This document shows, in pieces, positions 45,298 to 55,002 of a stretch of DNA of 64,000 bases; position 1 is the first letter of the stretch; each line of letters starts with the position of its first letter. The notes under the pieces were generated by a model that was not told the origin of the DNA, ran no database searches, and worked only from the letters and a program-made list of their open reading frames with translations. This DNA comes from Winogradskyella sp. (GTDB taxonomy: Bacteria; Bacteroidota; Bacteroidia; Flavobacteriales; Flavobacteriaceae). Position numbers and translations under genes: made by a program. The stretch covers positions 1-64,000 of the forward strand of contig PBLD01000008.1 in the NCBI GenBank assembly GCA_002722255.1. Reading direction: 5' to 3'.

Positions 45298-47916
45298 ATG
45301 AAATCTAATCAATTCTTCCTTTTTCTTATCTCCATGGTTTTGTTGTCTTGTAATCAAGACAATAAAGGCTTAGGAAATAATAAGGAATTTCAATCTTATA
45401 TTCAAACTGATGCAGGTTTTGCAGTAGTTAATAATAATGAAGCAACTCCAATTTATTTAAGTGATAATGAACATAGCGGAGTTATAAAAATAGCAGAAAA
45501 ATTTCAACAAGACATAGAGCGAGTTACCAATGTAAAACCAAACCTAATTGTAGATAAAGAACCAACAGAAGGTGTTGCAATTATTGTGGGAACAATTGGT
45601 CAGAGTAAATTAATAGATAAGCTGATTTCTGATAAGAAAATTGATGTTTCATCAATTCAAGGAAAATGGGACACTTTTTTATTAGAAACTGTAAATGATC
45701 CGCTTGAAGGTGTAGATGAAGCTTTGGTAATAGTAGGAAGTAATAAGCGAGGTACTATTTATGGTATGTTCGATATGTCTTATGAAATGGGAGTGTCGCC
45801 AGTTTATTATTGGTGCGATGTTCCTGCAAATCAAAAGGAAAATGTATTTATAGTTAGAGGCAGCCACACCAAAGGCACACCAAAAGTAAAATATCGTGGC
45901 ATCTTTATAAATGATGAAGCTCCAGGATTAACAAGTTGGGTATATCCAAAATTTGGTGATTTTAATGCCGAATTTTATGAACATGTTTTTGAACTTTTAC
46001 TACGTATGAAAGGCAATTATCTTTGGCCTGCAATGTGGTCTCCAAGAAAGTTTTATGCAGATGATCCAGCCAATGGTGAGCTTGCAAATGAGCTAGGTAT
46101 AGTAATGGGTACATCTCATCATGAGCCTCTGGCACGTGCTCATGCAGAATGGAAACCTCCTTTTGCAAAAGGACCTTGGAATTATTCTGAGAACAAAGAC
46201 GAGTTAGAGGAATTCTGGAAAGGTGGAATGGAAAGAGCAAAAGACTGGGAGTCCTTAATCACTATAGGTATGCGTGGTGATGGAGATGAGGCTATGAGCG
46301 AAGAAACAGCTACCGATTTATTAGAAACCATAGTGAAATCACAGCGTGGCATTATAGAAGAAGTTACGGGCAAACCTGCTGATGAAACACCTCAAATATG
46401 GGCGCTTTACAAAGAGGTTCAAGATTATTACGATAAGGGTATGAGAGTGCCAGATGATGTGACCTTATTGTTTTGTGATGATAATTGGGGAAACATAAGA
46501 AAACTTCCTGCCTTAGATGCTGAACCTAGAGAAGGTGGCTACGGTATTTATTATCATTTTGATTACGTTGGTGGACCAAGAAGTTATAAATGGATTAACA
46601 CGACACAAATAGAGCGCGTTTGGGAACAAATGCACTTGGCTTACGAACATGATGTGAAAAATGTATGGGTCGTAAATGTTGGTGATATAAAACCAATGGA
46701 ATTTCCTATTGAATTTTTCTTAGATTATGCTTGGGATCCAGATAAATGGACAGCAGATAACCTTCAGGATTATTACACGCAGTGGGCAGCAAAACAATTC
46801 GGAAAAGAGCATGCTGAAGCCATAGGAAAATTTGTGAAAAAGTATACCAAATTTAACGCAAGAAGAAAGCCAGAACAACTAAATGACTATGTGTATAGTC
46901 TAACTAACTTCAATGAAGCCGATAAAATAGTTGAAGACTATAACGCTCTGCAAAAGGAAGTTCAAGATTTAAAACAAAAATTACCAAAAGAATATTATGA
47001 TGCTTATTACCAATTGGTTGAGCACCCAGTAGAGGCAAGTGCAAATTTAAATGAGTTGTATATAGCTGCTCAAAAAAACAAATGGTATGCAGAACAAGGT
47101 AATCCGTTAGCAAATGATTATGCTAAAAAAGTAGAAGAGTTGTTTGTGAAAGATTCCTTAATCACAAAATACTATCATGAAGAGGTAGCTGGGGGAAAAT
47201 GGGATGGTATGATGTCTCAAACCCATATTGGTTACACCTATTGGAATTCACCTAGGTATAATAATATTCCTGAGACAACACTTGTCGATGAAAACACAGA
47301 ATACAATACTGTAGAAGAAGAAAAAACCGATACTGAAATAGAAATACCTAATGGAGCAAAAGGGTTTGTTGAAAACAATAATTACATTTCAATAGAGGCT
47401 ACAAATTTCACGGATAAATCAGAGCCAGAATCTTTTGAGTGGAAGACAGTTGAAAATTTAGGTAAAACAGGGTCTTCGGTAATTTCTTTACCTATTAAAA
47501 AAGGCAGAGTAGAGTTAACTTCTAATTCGCCAAAATTATCATACAATGTTCACTTCAAAACTAAAGGAACAATAAAGGTACACGCTTATTTTTCGCCTAC
47601 AATTAACTATTCTACAAGAGAAGGTATGTATTACGGTTTATCTTTTAATGATAAAAAGCCAACATTGGTAAACTATGATTCAGACTCACTAATATTTAAT
47701 TACAACGGAAAAGTACCTAGCAATTGGCACAATGATGTTGGTGATAATATTAAGATTATTACTACCGAATTTGAGATTAATGAAATTGGAAATCATACCC
47801 TAAATTATTTTAGAGTAGATGAAGGTTTGGTGCTTCAGAAAATCGTTATAGAAACTTCAGAAAATAGTTTACCTAAAAGTTATTTAGGTCCACCTCAAAG
47901 TCACTTTTCTGAATAG
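45298..47916 (+). CDS. GH115 xylan alpha-1,2-glucuronidase, lipoprotein
   Basis: 872 residues. Lipobox LSC at about residue 18. An N-terminal domain (about 30-180, with IIVGTIGQSKLIDKL and GTIYGMFDMSYEMGVSP) is followed by the catalytic barrel with YRGIFINDEAPGL, MKGNYLWPAMW, MGTSHHEPL and MRGDGDEAM, all typical of GH115. A helical domain and a C-terminal beta domain (about 690-865) complete the usual layout. Unlike GH67, GH115 can remove glucuronate from internal xylose units, so the two enzymes are complementary. It lies 6 bases after the esterase gene and 33 before the transporter gene. Confidence 0.93.
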   Translation: MKSNQFFLFLISMVLLSCNQDNKGLGNNKEFQSYIQTDAGFAVVNNNEATPIYLSDNEHSGVIKIAEKFQQDIERVTNVKPNLIVDKEPTEGVAIIVGTIGQSKLIDKLISDKKIDVSSIQGKWDTFLLETVNDPLEGVDEALVIVGSNKRGTIYGMFDMSYEMGVSPVYYWCDVPANQKENVFIVRGSHTKGTPKVKYRGIFINDEAPGLTSWVYPKFGDFNAEFYEHVFELLLRMKGNYLWPAMWSPRKFYADDPANGELANELGIVMGTSHHEPLARAHAEWKPPFAKGPWNYSENKDELEEFWKGGMERAKDWESLITIGMRGDGDEAMSEETATDLLETIVKSQRGIIEEVTGKPADETPQIWALYKEVQDYYDKGMRVPDDVTLLFCDDNWGNIRKLPALDAEPREGGYGIYYHFDYVGGPRSYKWINTTQIERVWEQMHLAYEHDVKNVWVVNVGDIKPMEFPIEFFLDYAWDPDKWTADNLQDYYTQWAAKQFGKEHAEAIGKFVKKYTKFNARRKPEQLNDYVYSLTNFNEADKIVEDYNALQKEVQDLKQKLPKEYYDAYYQLVEHPVEASANLNELYIAAQKNKWYAEQGNPLANDYAKKVEELFVKDSLITKYYHEEVAGGKWDGMMSQTHIGYTYWNSPRYNNIPETTLVDENTEYNTVEEEKTDTEIEIPNGAKGFVENNNYISIEATNFTDKSEPESFEWKTVENLGKTGSSVISLPIKKGRVELTSNSPKLSYNVHFKTKGTIKVHAYFSPTINYSTREGMYYGLSFNDKKPTLVNYDSDSLIFNYNGKVPSNWHNDVGDNIKIITTEFEINEIGNHTLNYFRVDEGLVLQKIVIETSENSLPKSYLGPPQSHFSE

Positions 47917-47949
47917 TGATGCATCATTAAACGAACTAAACTAATCAAA

Positions 47950-49416
47950 ATGAATACAGAATCACAAAAATTATCAGTACTAGAAAAAGTCGGTTATAGC
48001 TTGGGCGATTTAGCGGCTAATCTGGTGTTTCAAACGCTAATTACTTATTTAGCATTCTTTTACACAGATATTTATGGTCTAGATGCTGGTCATGCTTCTG
48101 CGATTATGTTCGTAGTAGGTCTTGTCGCTGCCTTTGGTTTTAATCCAATTATTGGTGCATTAGCAGACAGAACTACCTCAAGATGGGGGAAATTTAGACC
48201 ATGGATTCTTTTTACTTCCGTTCCACTTGGTGTAATTGCGTTATTAGCTTTTAGTACACCAGATTTCGAGTATAAAGGAAAAGTGATTTATGCTGTTATA
48301 ACCTATACTCTATTATTATTGTTGTACGCAGCAAACAACTTGCCTTATTCAGCTTTAAGTGGAGTTATTACTGGAGATATGAAAGAGCGAAACAGTATGT
48401 CAGCGTATCGTTTTGTTGCTGTTATGTTTGCACAATTCTTTGTACAAGTTTTTATGCTCTCCATTATTGAATCTGCAGGTGGAGGTGATAAGGCTGTCGG
48501 TATTGAAAAGGTAATGACATGGTTGGCGGTTATAGGAACTATTATGCTAATAATTACATTTTTAACTACAAGAGAACGTGTAATTCCTAAGCCAGAACAA
48601 AAATCAACTTTAAAAGAGGATTTAAGTGATTTGACAAAAAATAAACCATGGGTAATCATGCTTGTTCTCACAACGCTTGTGTTTGTAACACTTGCTATGA
48701 AAGGCGGTTCATATGTCTATTACTTTAAGAATTACGTAGATGCTGGTGAATTAACTCAATTTATAAGTCCAATTCTGGATGCTTTAACTAATGTTGGGAT
48801 TAATTTCTTTGGTGAAGATCCAGTTTCGGCAGGTTTCGGACTTTTTAATGCAGGTGGAATAATTTTCATGATTGTAGGCATTGGTCTTTCTAAAAAACTT
48901 GCTGATAAATATGGTAAAAGAGATGTTTTTAGGTTCTTTCTGTTTATTTCAACTTTATTTATTTTGATATTCTACTTTTTCTCACCAGAATCGGTAGAAC
49001 TCATGTTTTTATCGCAAATACTACATGGATTCTTTTATGGAATAACAATTCCGATTCTGTGGGCTATGATTGCTGATGTAGCAGATTATTCAGAATGGAA
49101 AACCAATAGAAGAGCTACAGCCATTATATTTTCGGCTATGATGGTCGGTCTAAAACTAGGGTTGACGATAGGTGGCTCTTTAGTAGCTTGGATATTGGAA
49201 GCCTATGGTTACATTACAAAAGAGGCAGCTCAAGCAAAAGGTGTAGCGCTAGATTTAATTACACAACCCGAAAGCGCTATTGACGGAACAAAACTGCTCG
49301 TTAGTATTTACCCTTCAATTCCTTTTTTCATAGGTTGTTTACTTTTATTCTTTTATGAAATCAATAAAAAGATGGAAACTCAAATAGAAACAGAACTTAA
49401 AGCAAGACGATTTTAA
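47950..49416 (+). CDS. GPH-family (MelB/XynP-like) xyloside transporter
   Basis: 488 residues with about 12 membrane helices, located in the inner membrane. Family marks are LGDLAANL near the start (Asp20) and the loop ADRTTSRWGKFRPW. It lies directly before a cytoplasmic GH43, suggesting uptake of xylobiose or short xylosides that are then hydrolysed inside. By eye, the helix-II segment GLVAAFGFNPIIG has Ala61 and Asn65 where MelB-type carriers have the two cation-binding aspartates (WDAxNDPxxG), which is unusual and could change the coupling ion. A long insert near residues 265-290 (TNVGINFFGEDPVS) is also present. Confidence 0.88.
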   Translation: MNTESQKLSVLEKVGYSLGDLAANLVFQTLITYLAFFYTDIYGLDAGHASAIMFVVGLVAAFGFNPIIGALADRTTSRWGKFRPWILFTSVPLGVIALLAFSTPDFEYKGKVIYAVITYTLLLLLYAANNLPYSALSGVITGDMKERNSMSAYRFVAVMFAQFFVQVFMLSIIESAGGGDKAVGIEKVMTWLAVIGTIMLIITFLTTRERVIPKPEQKSTLKEDLSDLTKNKPWVIMLVLTTLVFVTLAMKGGSYVYYFKNYVDAGELTQFISPILDALTNVGINFFGEDPVSAGFGLFNAGGIIFMIVGIGLSKKLADKYGKRDVFRFFLFISTLFILIFYFFSPESVELMFLSQILHGFFYGITIPILWAMIADVADYSEWKTNRRATAIIFSAMMVGLKLGLTIGGSLVAWILEAYGYITKEAAQAKGVALDLITQPESAIDGTKLLVSIYPSIPFFIGCLLLFFYEINKKMETQIETELKARRF

Positions 49417-49434
49417 ATAAATAGAAAAGACATT

Positions 49435-50472
49435 ATGCCAGAAGATAGTATTGATCATATAGATTTTGATGAATTAAATAAAAAGGCCATTTCTCAGCCT
49501 TTGGTAAAACACATATACACAGCAGATCCTTCTGCACATTATTTTAATGGGAAAATATATATTTATCCATCACATGATGTTGATGCTGGTGAAGCATTTG
49601 ACGATTTAGGAAGTCATTTTGCTATGGAAGATTATCATGTAATTTCCATGAAAAGTGTTGATTCTGAAGCCGTAGATCATGGTTTAGCACTACATGTCAA
49701 TGACGTAGATTGGGCAGAAAAACAAATGTGGGCACCAGATGCAGCACACAAAAACGGAAAATATTATCTGTATTTTCCTGCTAAAGGCTACGATGGTATT
49801 TTTAGAATTGGTGTAGCTGTTAGCGATTCACCAATGGGACCGTTCAAGCCTCAGCCAGAAGCTATAAAGAATAGTTTTTCAATAGATCCTGCAGTATTTG
49901 AAGATGAAGATGGCAGCTATTACATGTATTTTGGAGGAATTTGGGGAGGACAACTACAGCGCTGGAGAACAGGAAGCTTTAATGCCGAAGAACCAGAAAG
50001 TCCTACAGCACATTTGCCAAAGGATGATGAGCCAGCATTATTGCCTTTTGTTGCAAAAATGACCGATGATTTATTAGAGTTTGCTGAAAAACCAAAGGAG
50101 ATTCAAATACTTGATGAAAACGGAGATTTACTATTAGCAGGAGATAATGAAAGACGCTTTTTTGAAGCTGCATGGATGCATAAATACAACGGAAAGTACT
50201 ATTTTTCATATTCAACAGGAGATACGCACTTTATTTGTTATGCAGTAGGTGATAATCCTTATGGTCCATTTACTTATGGAGGACGAATATTGAATCCAGT
50301 AGTAGGGTGGACGTCTCACCATTCTATTTGTGAAGTTGAGGGAAAATGGTATTTGTTTTATCATGATTCGTCACTTTCAAAAGGGGTTACGCATCTAAGA
50401 TCAATTAAAGTGACAGAGATTACATACAATGATGATGGTAGCATTCAAACTATTGATCCCTATACCAAATAA
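49435..50472 (+). CDS. cytoplasmic GH43 beta-xylosidase/arabinofuranosidase
   Basis: 345 residues with no signal peptide, so intracellular. The single GH43 propeller has base Asp31 (TADPSAH), pKa-tuning Asp151 (SIDPAVF) and acid Glu244 (FFEAAWMH). It lacks the C-terminal domain of the other GH43 in this window. It lies 18 bases after the GPH transporter and 74 before xylB, so it probably releases xylose (or arabinose) from imported short oligosaccharides. The 74-base gap to xylB is the largest in this operon and could hold an internal promoter. Confidence 0.9.
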   Translation: MPEDSIDHIDFDELNKKAISQPLVKHIYTADPSAHYFNGKIYIYPSHDVDAGEAFDDLGSHFAMEDYHVISMKSVDSEAVDHGLALHVNDVDWAEKQMWAPDAAHKNGKYYLYFPAKGYDGIFRIGVAVSDSPMGPFKPQPEAIKNSFSIDPAVFEDEDGSYYMYFGGIWGGQLQRWRTGSFNAEEPESPTAHLPKDDEPALLPFVAKMTDDLLEFAEKPKEIQILDENGDLLLAGDNERRFFEAAWMHKYNGKYYFSYSTGDTHFICYAVGDNPYGPFTYGGRILNPVVGWTSHHSICEVEGKWYLFYHDSSLSKGVTHLRSIKVTEITYNDDGSIQTIDPYTK

Positions 50473-50546
50473 AAGGTTTTATCTTAGTATAACCAGTTGA
50501 AAGAAATAAATAAACTCAATCAATTAGAACGAAATTAAAATAAGTA

Positions 50547-52031
50547 ATGGCATATTATATAGGATATGATTTGGGAAGCTCTTCGGTAAAAGCTGCGTTA
50601 GTAGATGCTTCAAGCGGACAATCTATTGGTATTACCAATTATCCTGAAAATGAGATGAAGATTATTTCCCTAGAGACAGGTTGGGCAGAGCAGCAACCTG
50701 AATTGTGGTGGAAAAATATTATAAAAGTTACTGAAAAACTTCTAACAGAAACAGGAGTCAACTCAAGCCAAATAAAAGGTGTTGGTATTGCTTATCAAAT
50801 GCATGGACTCGTTACAGTAGATAAAGATCATAATGTACTTCGTCCGTCGATAATTTGGTGTGATAGTAGAGCTGTTAATATAGGTAATCAAGCTTTTCTT
50901 GAAGTTGGAAAAGAAAAATGTATTTCACATCTTTTGAATTCTCCTGGGAATTTCACCTTGTCAAAACTTAAATGGGTTAAGGAAAATGAACCTGAAGTTT
51001 ACAGTAAAATTTATAAGTTTTTACTACCAGGTGACTTTATATCATTGAAGTTAACAGGGAAGCCAACTACTACCATATCTGGTCTTTCTGAGGGCATTAT
51101 GTGGGATTTTAAAGAAAACAAACCTGCTGAATGGCTTTTTGAGCATTTTGGTATTAGTACCGATTTAATTCCGGAAATTGTTCCAACCTTCTCAAACCAA
51201 GGTTTAGTGAACAAGGAAGCCGCAAAAGAAATTGGTTTGCCAGAGGGCATACCAGTACTTTACAGATCTGGAGACCAACCTAATAATGCCTTGTCTCTAA
51301 ACGTGCTAAATCCTGGTGAAATTGCAGCTACTGGAGGTACAAGCGGTGTTGTTTATGCATTGACAGACAGAACGGATTCTAAGGAAAGTATAAGAATAAA
51401 TAGCTTCGCGCATGTTAATTACACAAAAGAAAAGCCTGTTATTGGCAAACTCTTAAACATTAATGGAGCAGGTATTCAATACAGTTGGATGAAAAGTCAA
51501 TTAGCATCAAGTTCTAGTTATAATGATATCAATGAGCTTGCAGCTAGAGTTCCTGTAGGGTCTGATGGTTTAAGAATTATACCTTTCGGTAATGGTGCAG
51601 AGCGTATGCTAGAAAACGCAAATAATGGATCGTCGATTTTTAATTTAAATTTCAATAAACATCAAAGTCAACATCTTTTTAGAGCAGCTTTAGAAGGCAT
51701 TGCTTTTGCTTTTGTGTACGGTATAAATATACTCAAGGAAGATGGTGTTGAAGTTTCAAGAATACGTGCTGGAAACGATAATCTGTTTCGTTCAGAAATA
51801 TTTTCAAAAACAATAGCAACATTAACCGATGCCAAAATAGATATTATGGATTCTACTGGTGCTGTGGGTGCGGCTAGGGCAGCAGGTGTTGCTAACAAAG
51901 ATTTTGAAACGTTAGAATCGGCTTTTTCTGAAAATGAAAAGGTATTGACTTACTATCCATTAACGGATAAACAACAGTATAAAGAGGCCTATGATTCATG
52001 GGTTCAATATTTAGAAAATAGATACAAATAA
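50547..52031 (+). CDS. xylB: xylulokinase
   Basis: Phosphorylates D-xylulose to xylulose 5-phosphate in the cytoplasm. 494 residues, FGGY family. The N terminus has the phosphate-binding GYDLGSSSVKA. YQMHGLV near residue 85 is typical of xylulokinases. The catalytic base is Asp243 in YRSGDQPNN. GGTSGVV (about 260) and GAERMLEN with the second ATP-binding segment are also present. It is followed after 29 bases by xylose isomerase. Confidence 0.95.
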   Translation: MAYYIGYDLGSSSVKAALVDASSGQSIGITNYPENEMKIISLETGWAEQQPELWWKNIIKVTEKLLTETGVNSSQIKGVGIAYQMHGLVTVDKDHNVLRPSIIWCDSRAVNIGNQAFLEVGKEKCISHLLNSPGNFTLSKLKWVKENEPEVYSKIYKFLLPGDFISLKLTGKPTTTISGLSEGIMWDFKENKPAEWLFEHFGISTDLIPEIVPTFSNQGLVNKEAAKEIGLPEGIPVLYRSGDQPNNALSLNVLNPGEIAATGGTSGVVYALTDRTDSKESIRINSFAHVNYTKEKPVIGKLLNINGAGIQYSWMKSQLASSSSYNDINELAARVPVGSDGLRIIPFGNGAERMLENANNGSSIFNLNFNKHQSQHLFRAALEGIAFAFVYGINILKEDGVEVSRIRAGNDNLFRSEIFSKTIATLTDAKIDIMDSTGAVGAARAAGVANKDFETLESAFSENEKVLTYYPLTDKQQYKEAYDSWVQYLENRYK

Positions 52032-52060
52032 TTAAATATAGAATATAAAATAATAAAGAG

Positions 52061-53371
52061 ATGAAAGAATACTTTAAAGGAATAGATAAGATAAAATATG
52101 AAGGGCATTTATCCGATAACCCTTTGGCTTTTAAATATTATGATCCAGACAAAGTGGTGGCTGGAAAAACTATGCGTGAACATTTTAAGTTCGCTATAGC
52201 TTACTGGCATACATTCTGTGGACAAGGAGCAGATCCATTTGGTCCTGGAACGCAAAATTTTGAATGGGACCAAGCTGCGGATCCAATACAGGCCGCAAAA
52301 GCTAAAGCTGATGCTGCGTTTGAATTTATTTCAAAAATGGGATTTGACTATTTCTGTTTTCACGATTACGATTTAGTTCAAGAAGGTGCTACGTTTGCAG
52401 AATCTGAAAAGCGTTTATCTCAAATAGTAGATTATATCAAGCCTAAAATGGATGATACAGGAATCAAGCTTCTTTGGGGAACAGCCAATTGCTTTTCAAA
52501 CCCAAGGTATATGAATGGTGCAGCAACTAATCCAGATTTTGATGTTGTAGCAAGAGCAGGTGGTCAGGTTAAATTAGCTTTAGATGCTACTATGGCTCTC
52601 AACGGCGAAAATTATGTGTTTTGGGGAGGTCGTGAAGGTTACATGTCTTTGTTAAACACAGATATGGGTAGAGAGTTAGATCATATGGCTCAATTCCTAA
52701 CTATGGCGAGAGACTATGCAAGAAAACAAGGGTTTAAAGGAACTTTCTTTATTGAACCTAAACCAATGGAGCCTTCTAAGCATCAGTATGATTTTGATTC
52801 GGCTACTGCAATAGGTTTTTTACGTGAGTATGGTTTAGATAAAGATTTTAAAATAAATATTGAAGTCAACCACGCAACATTAGCCCAACATACATTTCAG
52901 CACGAACTTGAAGTGGCGGCAAAAGCAGGAATGTTAGGTAGTATAGATGCTAATAGAGGAGATTATCAAAATGGTTGGGATACAGACCAATTTCCAAATA
53001 ATATACTTGAAACTACGGAAGCTATGCTTGTATTTCTACAAGCAGGTGGACTCCAAGGTGGAGGTGTGAATTTTGATGCAAAAATAAGAAGAAACTCAAC
53101 GGATTTAGAAGATGTTTTCCACGCGCATATTGGTGGTGCAGATACTTTTGCACGTGCACTAATCACAGCAGATAAGATTATGTCATCATCTCCTTATAAA
53201 AAGCTCCGAGAAGAACGTTATAGTTCTTTTGATTCTGGCAAGGGAAAGGATTTTGAACAAGGAAAACTGAATTTAGAAGCGTTATATGAAATAGCCCATG
53301 AAAATGGTGAGCTAGAACTTAAAAGTGGAAAGCAAGAACTTTTCGAAAACATTATCAACCAATACATCTAA
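52061..53371 (+). CDS. xylA: xylose isomerase (class II)
   Basis: Interconverts D-xylose and D-xylulose. 436 residues. Catalytic His101 and Asp104 in FHDYD and metal ligand Glu232 in IEPKPMEP fall at the same residue numbers as in the E. coli enzyme. WGGREGY and [15 protein letters not shown] are also conserved. Cytoplasmic. It follows xylB by 29 bases and precedes the SSS transporter by 3, so uptake and first steps of xylose use are encoded together. Confidence 0.97.
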   Translation: MKEYFKGIDKIKYEGHLSDNPLAFKYYDPDKVVAGKTMREHFKFAIAYWHTFCGQGADPFGPGTQNFEWDQAADPIQAAKAKADAAFEFISKMGFDYFCFHDYDLVQEGATFAESEKRLSQIVDYIKPKMDDTGIKLLWGTANCFSNPRYMNGAATNPDFDVVARAGGQVKLALDATMALNGENYVFWGGREGYMSLLNTDMGRELDHMAQFLTMARDYARKQGFKGTFFIEPKPMEPSKHQYDFDSATAIGFLREYGLDKDFKINIEVNHATLAQHTFQHELEVAAKAGMLGSIDANRGDYQNGWDTDQFPNNILETTEAMLVFLQAGGLQGGGVNFDAKIRRNSTDLEDVFHAHIGGADTFARALITADKIMSSSPYKKLREERYSSFDSGKGKDFEQGKLNLEALYEIAHENGELELKSGKQELFENIINQYI

Positions 53372-53374
53372 TAA

Positions 53375-54991
53375 ATGGAGAGCATACTTAGTGGGTTAGA
53401 TTGGGTAGTCCTAGGACTGTATTTTTTAGCACTCATAGCTGTAGCAGTTTGGGTGATTTTAAAGAAAAATAAGAATACAGAGGACTATTTTCTTGCAGGT
53501 AGAAACGTTGGTTGGTTTGTTATTGGAGCTTCAATTTTTGCCTCAAATATCGGGTCAGAACATGTTGTTGGTTTGGCAGGTACAGGTGCAGAGTCAGGAA
53601 TGCCAATGGCGCATTATGAATTGCATGCTTGGATTGTTCTTTTGCTTGGGTGGTTGTTTTTACCCTTTTACATAAGAAGTGGAGCATTTACAATGCCAGA
53701 GTTTTTAGAAAAACGTTTTGATACAAGATCGCGATGGTTTTTGTCTGTCTTTTCATTAGTGGGTTATGTACTTACTAAAGTTTCGGTAACAATCTATGCA
53801 GGTGGTATTGTGGTTTCAGAACTATTAGGTATTCCTTTTTGGTATGGAGCTATAGGTATCGTTGTATTTACTGGTTTATACACCATCGTTGGCGGTATGA
53901 AGGCCGTAATTTATACCGAAACCCTTCAGACGGTTATTTTAATTCTTGGTTCTGTAATTATAACCTACTTAGGTTTACAAGAAGTAGGAGGATGGAGTGA
54001 ATTAAGGGCAACTGTTGGCTCTGAACATTTTAATATGTGGAGACCAATGAGCGATCCTGATTTTCCTTGGACAGGTTTATTATTTGGTGGTACTGTAGTA
54101 GGTGTTTGGTATTGGTGTACAGATCAATATATTGTACAGCGTACTTTGGCCGCTAAGAATATTAAGATTGGAAGACGAGGCGCAATTTTTGGTGCTTATT
54201 TGAAGATTTTACCGATTTTCATTTTTTTAATACCAGGTATCATAGCTTTTGCACTTTCAAAACAAGGTGTATTGAGTTATGATAAAGCAGATGAAGTATT
54301 TCCTGTAATGGTTAAAACACTCTTGCCAACAGGTTTAAAAGGATTGGTTGCTGGTGGATTGATGGCTGCATTGATGAGTTCTCTAGCTTCAGTATTTAAT
54401 TCGTGCTCAACAATATTCACTATAGATATTTATAAGAAGTTAAAACCAAATATGCCAGAGAAAAAACTTCTTAGAATAGGGAGAATTGCAACAGCTATTG
54501 TGGTTGTTTTAGGTATTATCTGGATACCAATAATGGAGAAAATAGGAGGAGGTACTTTGTATAAGTATCTTCAAAGTGTTCAGTCTTACATTGCACCTCC
54601 TATAACTGCAGTTTTTGTATTGGGTATTTTATGGAAACGTGTTAACGCTAAAGCCGCAATTGTGACTTTAATGTCTGGTCTGGTTGTAGCAGTATTGCGT
54701 ATTACCGCAGAATTAAGTGTTGAAAGCTTGTCTGGTGTAGCACATACTTTTGCTACAATTAATTTTGCTCATATGGCAATTTTTATGTTCATATTTTCAA
54801 TAATAGTTTGTGTGTTGGTAAGTTTAGCAACACAAGCACCAAATTACGAAAGAATAAAAGGTTTAGCCTTTGGCACATTGTCTGAAGGACAACAACAAGA
54901 AAATAAAGATAGCTTTGATACAATTGATGTCATATTATCAGTTGTTTTAGTCATTGTAGTTATAGGTGTTCTAACATATTTTACAGGTTAA
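53375..54991 (+). CDS. SSS-family sodium/xylose (sugar) symporter
   Basis: 538 residues with about 14 membrane helices, related to SGLT-type sodium:solute symporters. Marks include the first helices with FLAGRNVGWFVIGASIFASN, GGMKAVIYTETLQT, and LMSSLASVFNSCSTIFTIDIY, whose Ser pair belongs to the sodium site in this family. It lies 3 bases after xylA, which makes free xylose the likely cargo and complements the oligosaccharide-type GPH carrier. Glucose or galactose transport cannot be excluded. Confidence 0.92.
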   Translation: MESILSGLDWVVLGLYFLALIAVAVWVILKKNKNTEDYFLAGRNVGWFVIGASIFASNIGSEHVVGLAGTGAESGMPMAHYELHAWIVLLLGWLFLPFYIRSGAFTMPEFLEKRFDTRSRWFLSVFSLVGYVLTKVSVTIYAGGIVVSELLGIPFWYGAIGIVVFTGLYTIVGGMKAVIYTETLQTVILILGSVIITYLGLQEVGGWSELRATVGSEHFNMWRPMSDPDFPWTGLLFGGTVVGVWYWCTDQYIVQRTLAAKNIKIGRRGAIFGAYLKILPIFIFLIPGIIAFALSKQGVLSYDKADEVFPVMVKTLLPTGLKGLVAGGLMAALMSSLASVFNSCSTIFTIDIYKKLKPNMPEKKLLRIGRIATAIVVVLGIIWIPIMEKIGGGTLYKYLQSVQSYIAPPITAVFVLGILWKRVNAKAAIVTLMSGLVVAVLRITAELSVESLSGVAHTFATINFAHMAIFMFIFSIIVCVLVSLATQAPNYERIKGLAFGTLSEGQQQENKDSFDTIDVILSVVLVIVVIGVLTYFTG

Positions 54992-55002
54992 ATTAACAAT
55001 TA

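Noticed and set aside
45962-46240. Open frame on the minus strand inside the GH115 gene
   Set aside because: It is a by-product of the GH115 coding sequence; no recognisable domain or start signal. The same holds for the other short antisense frames inside large genes.
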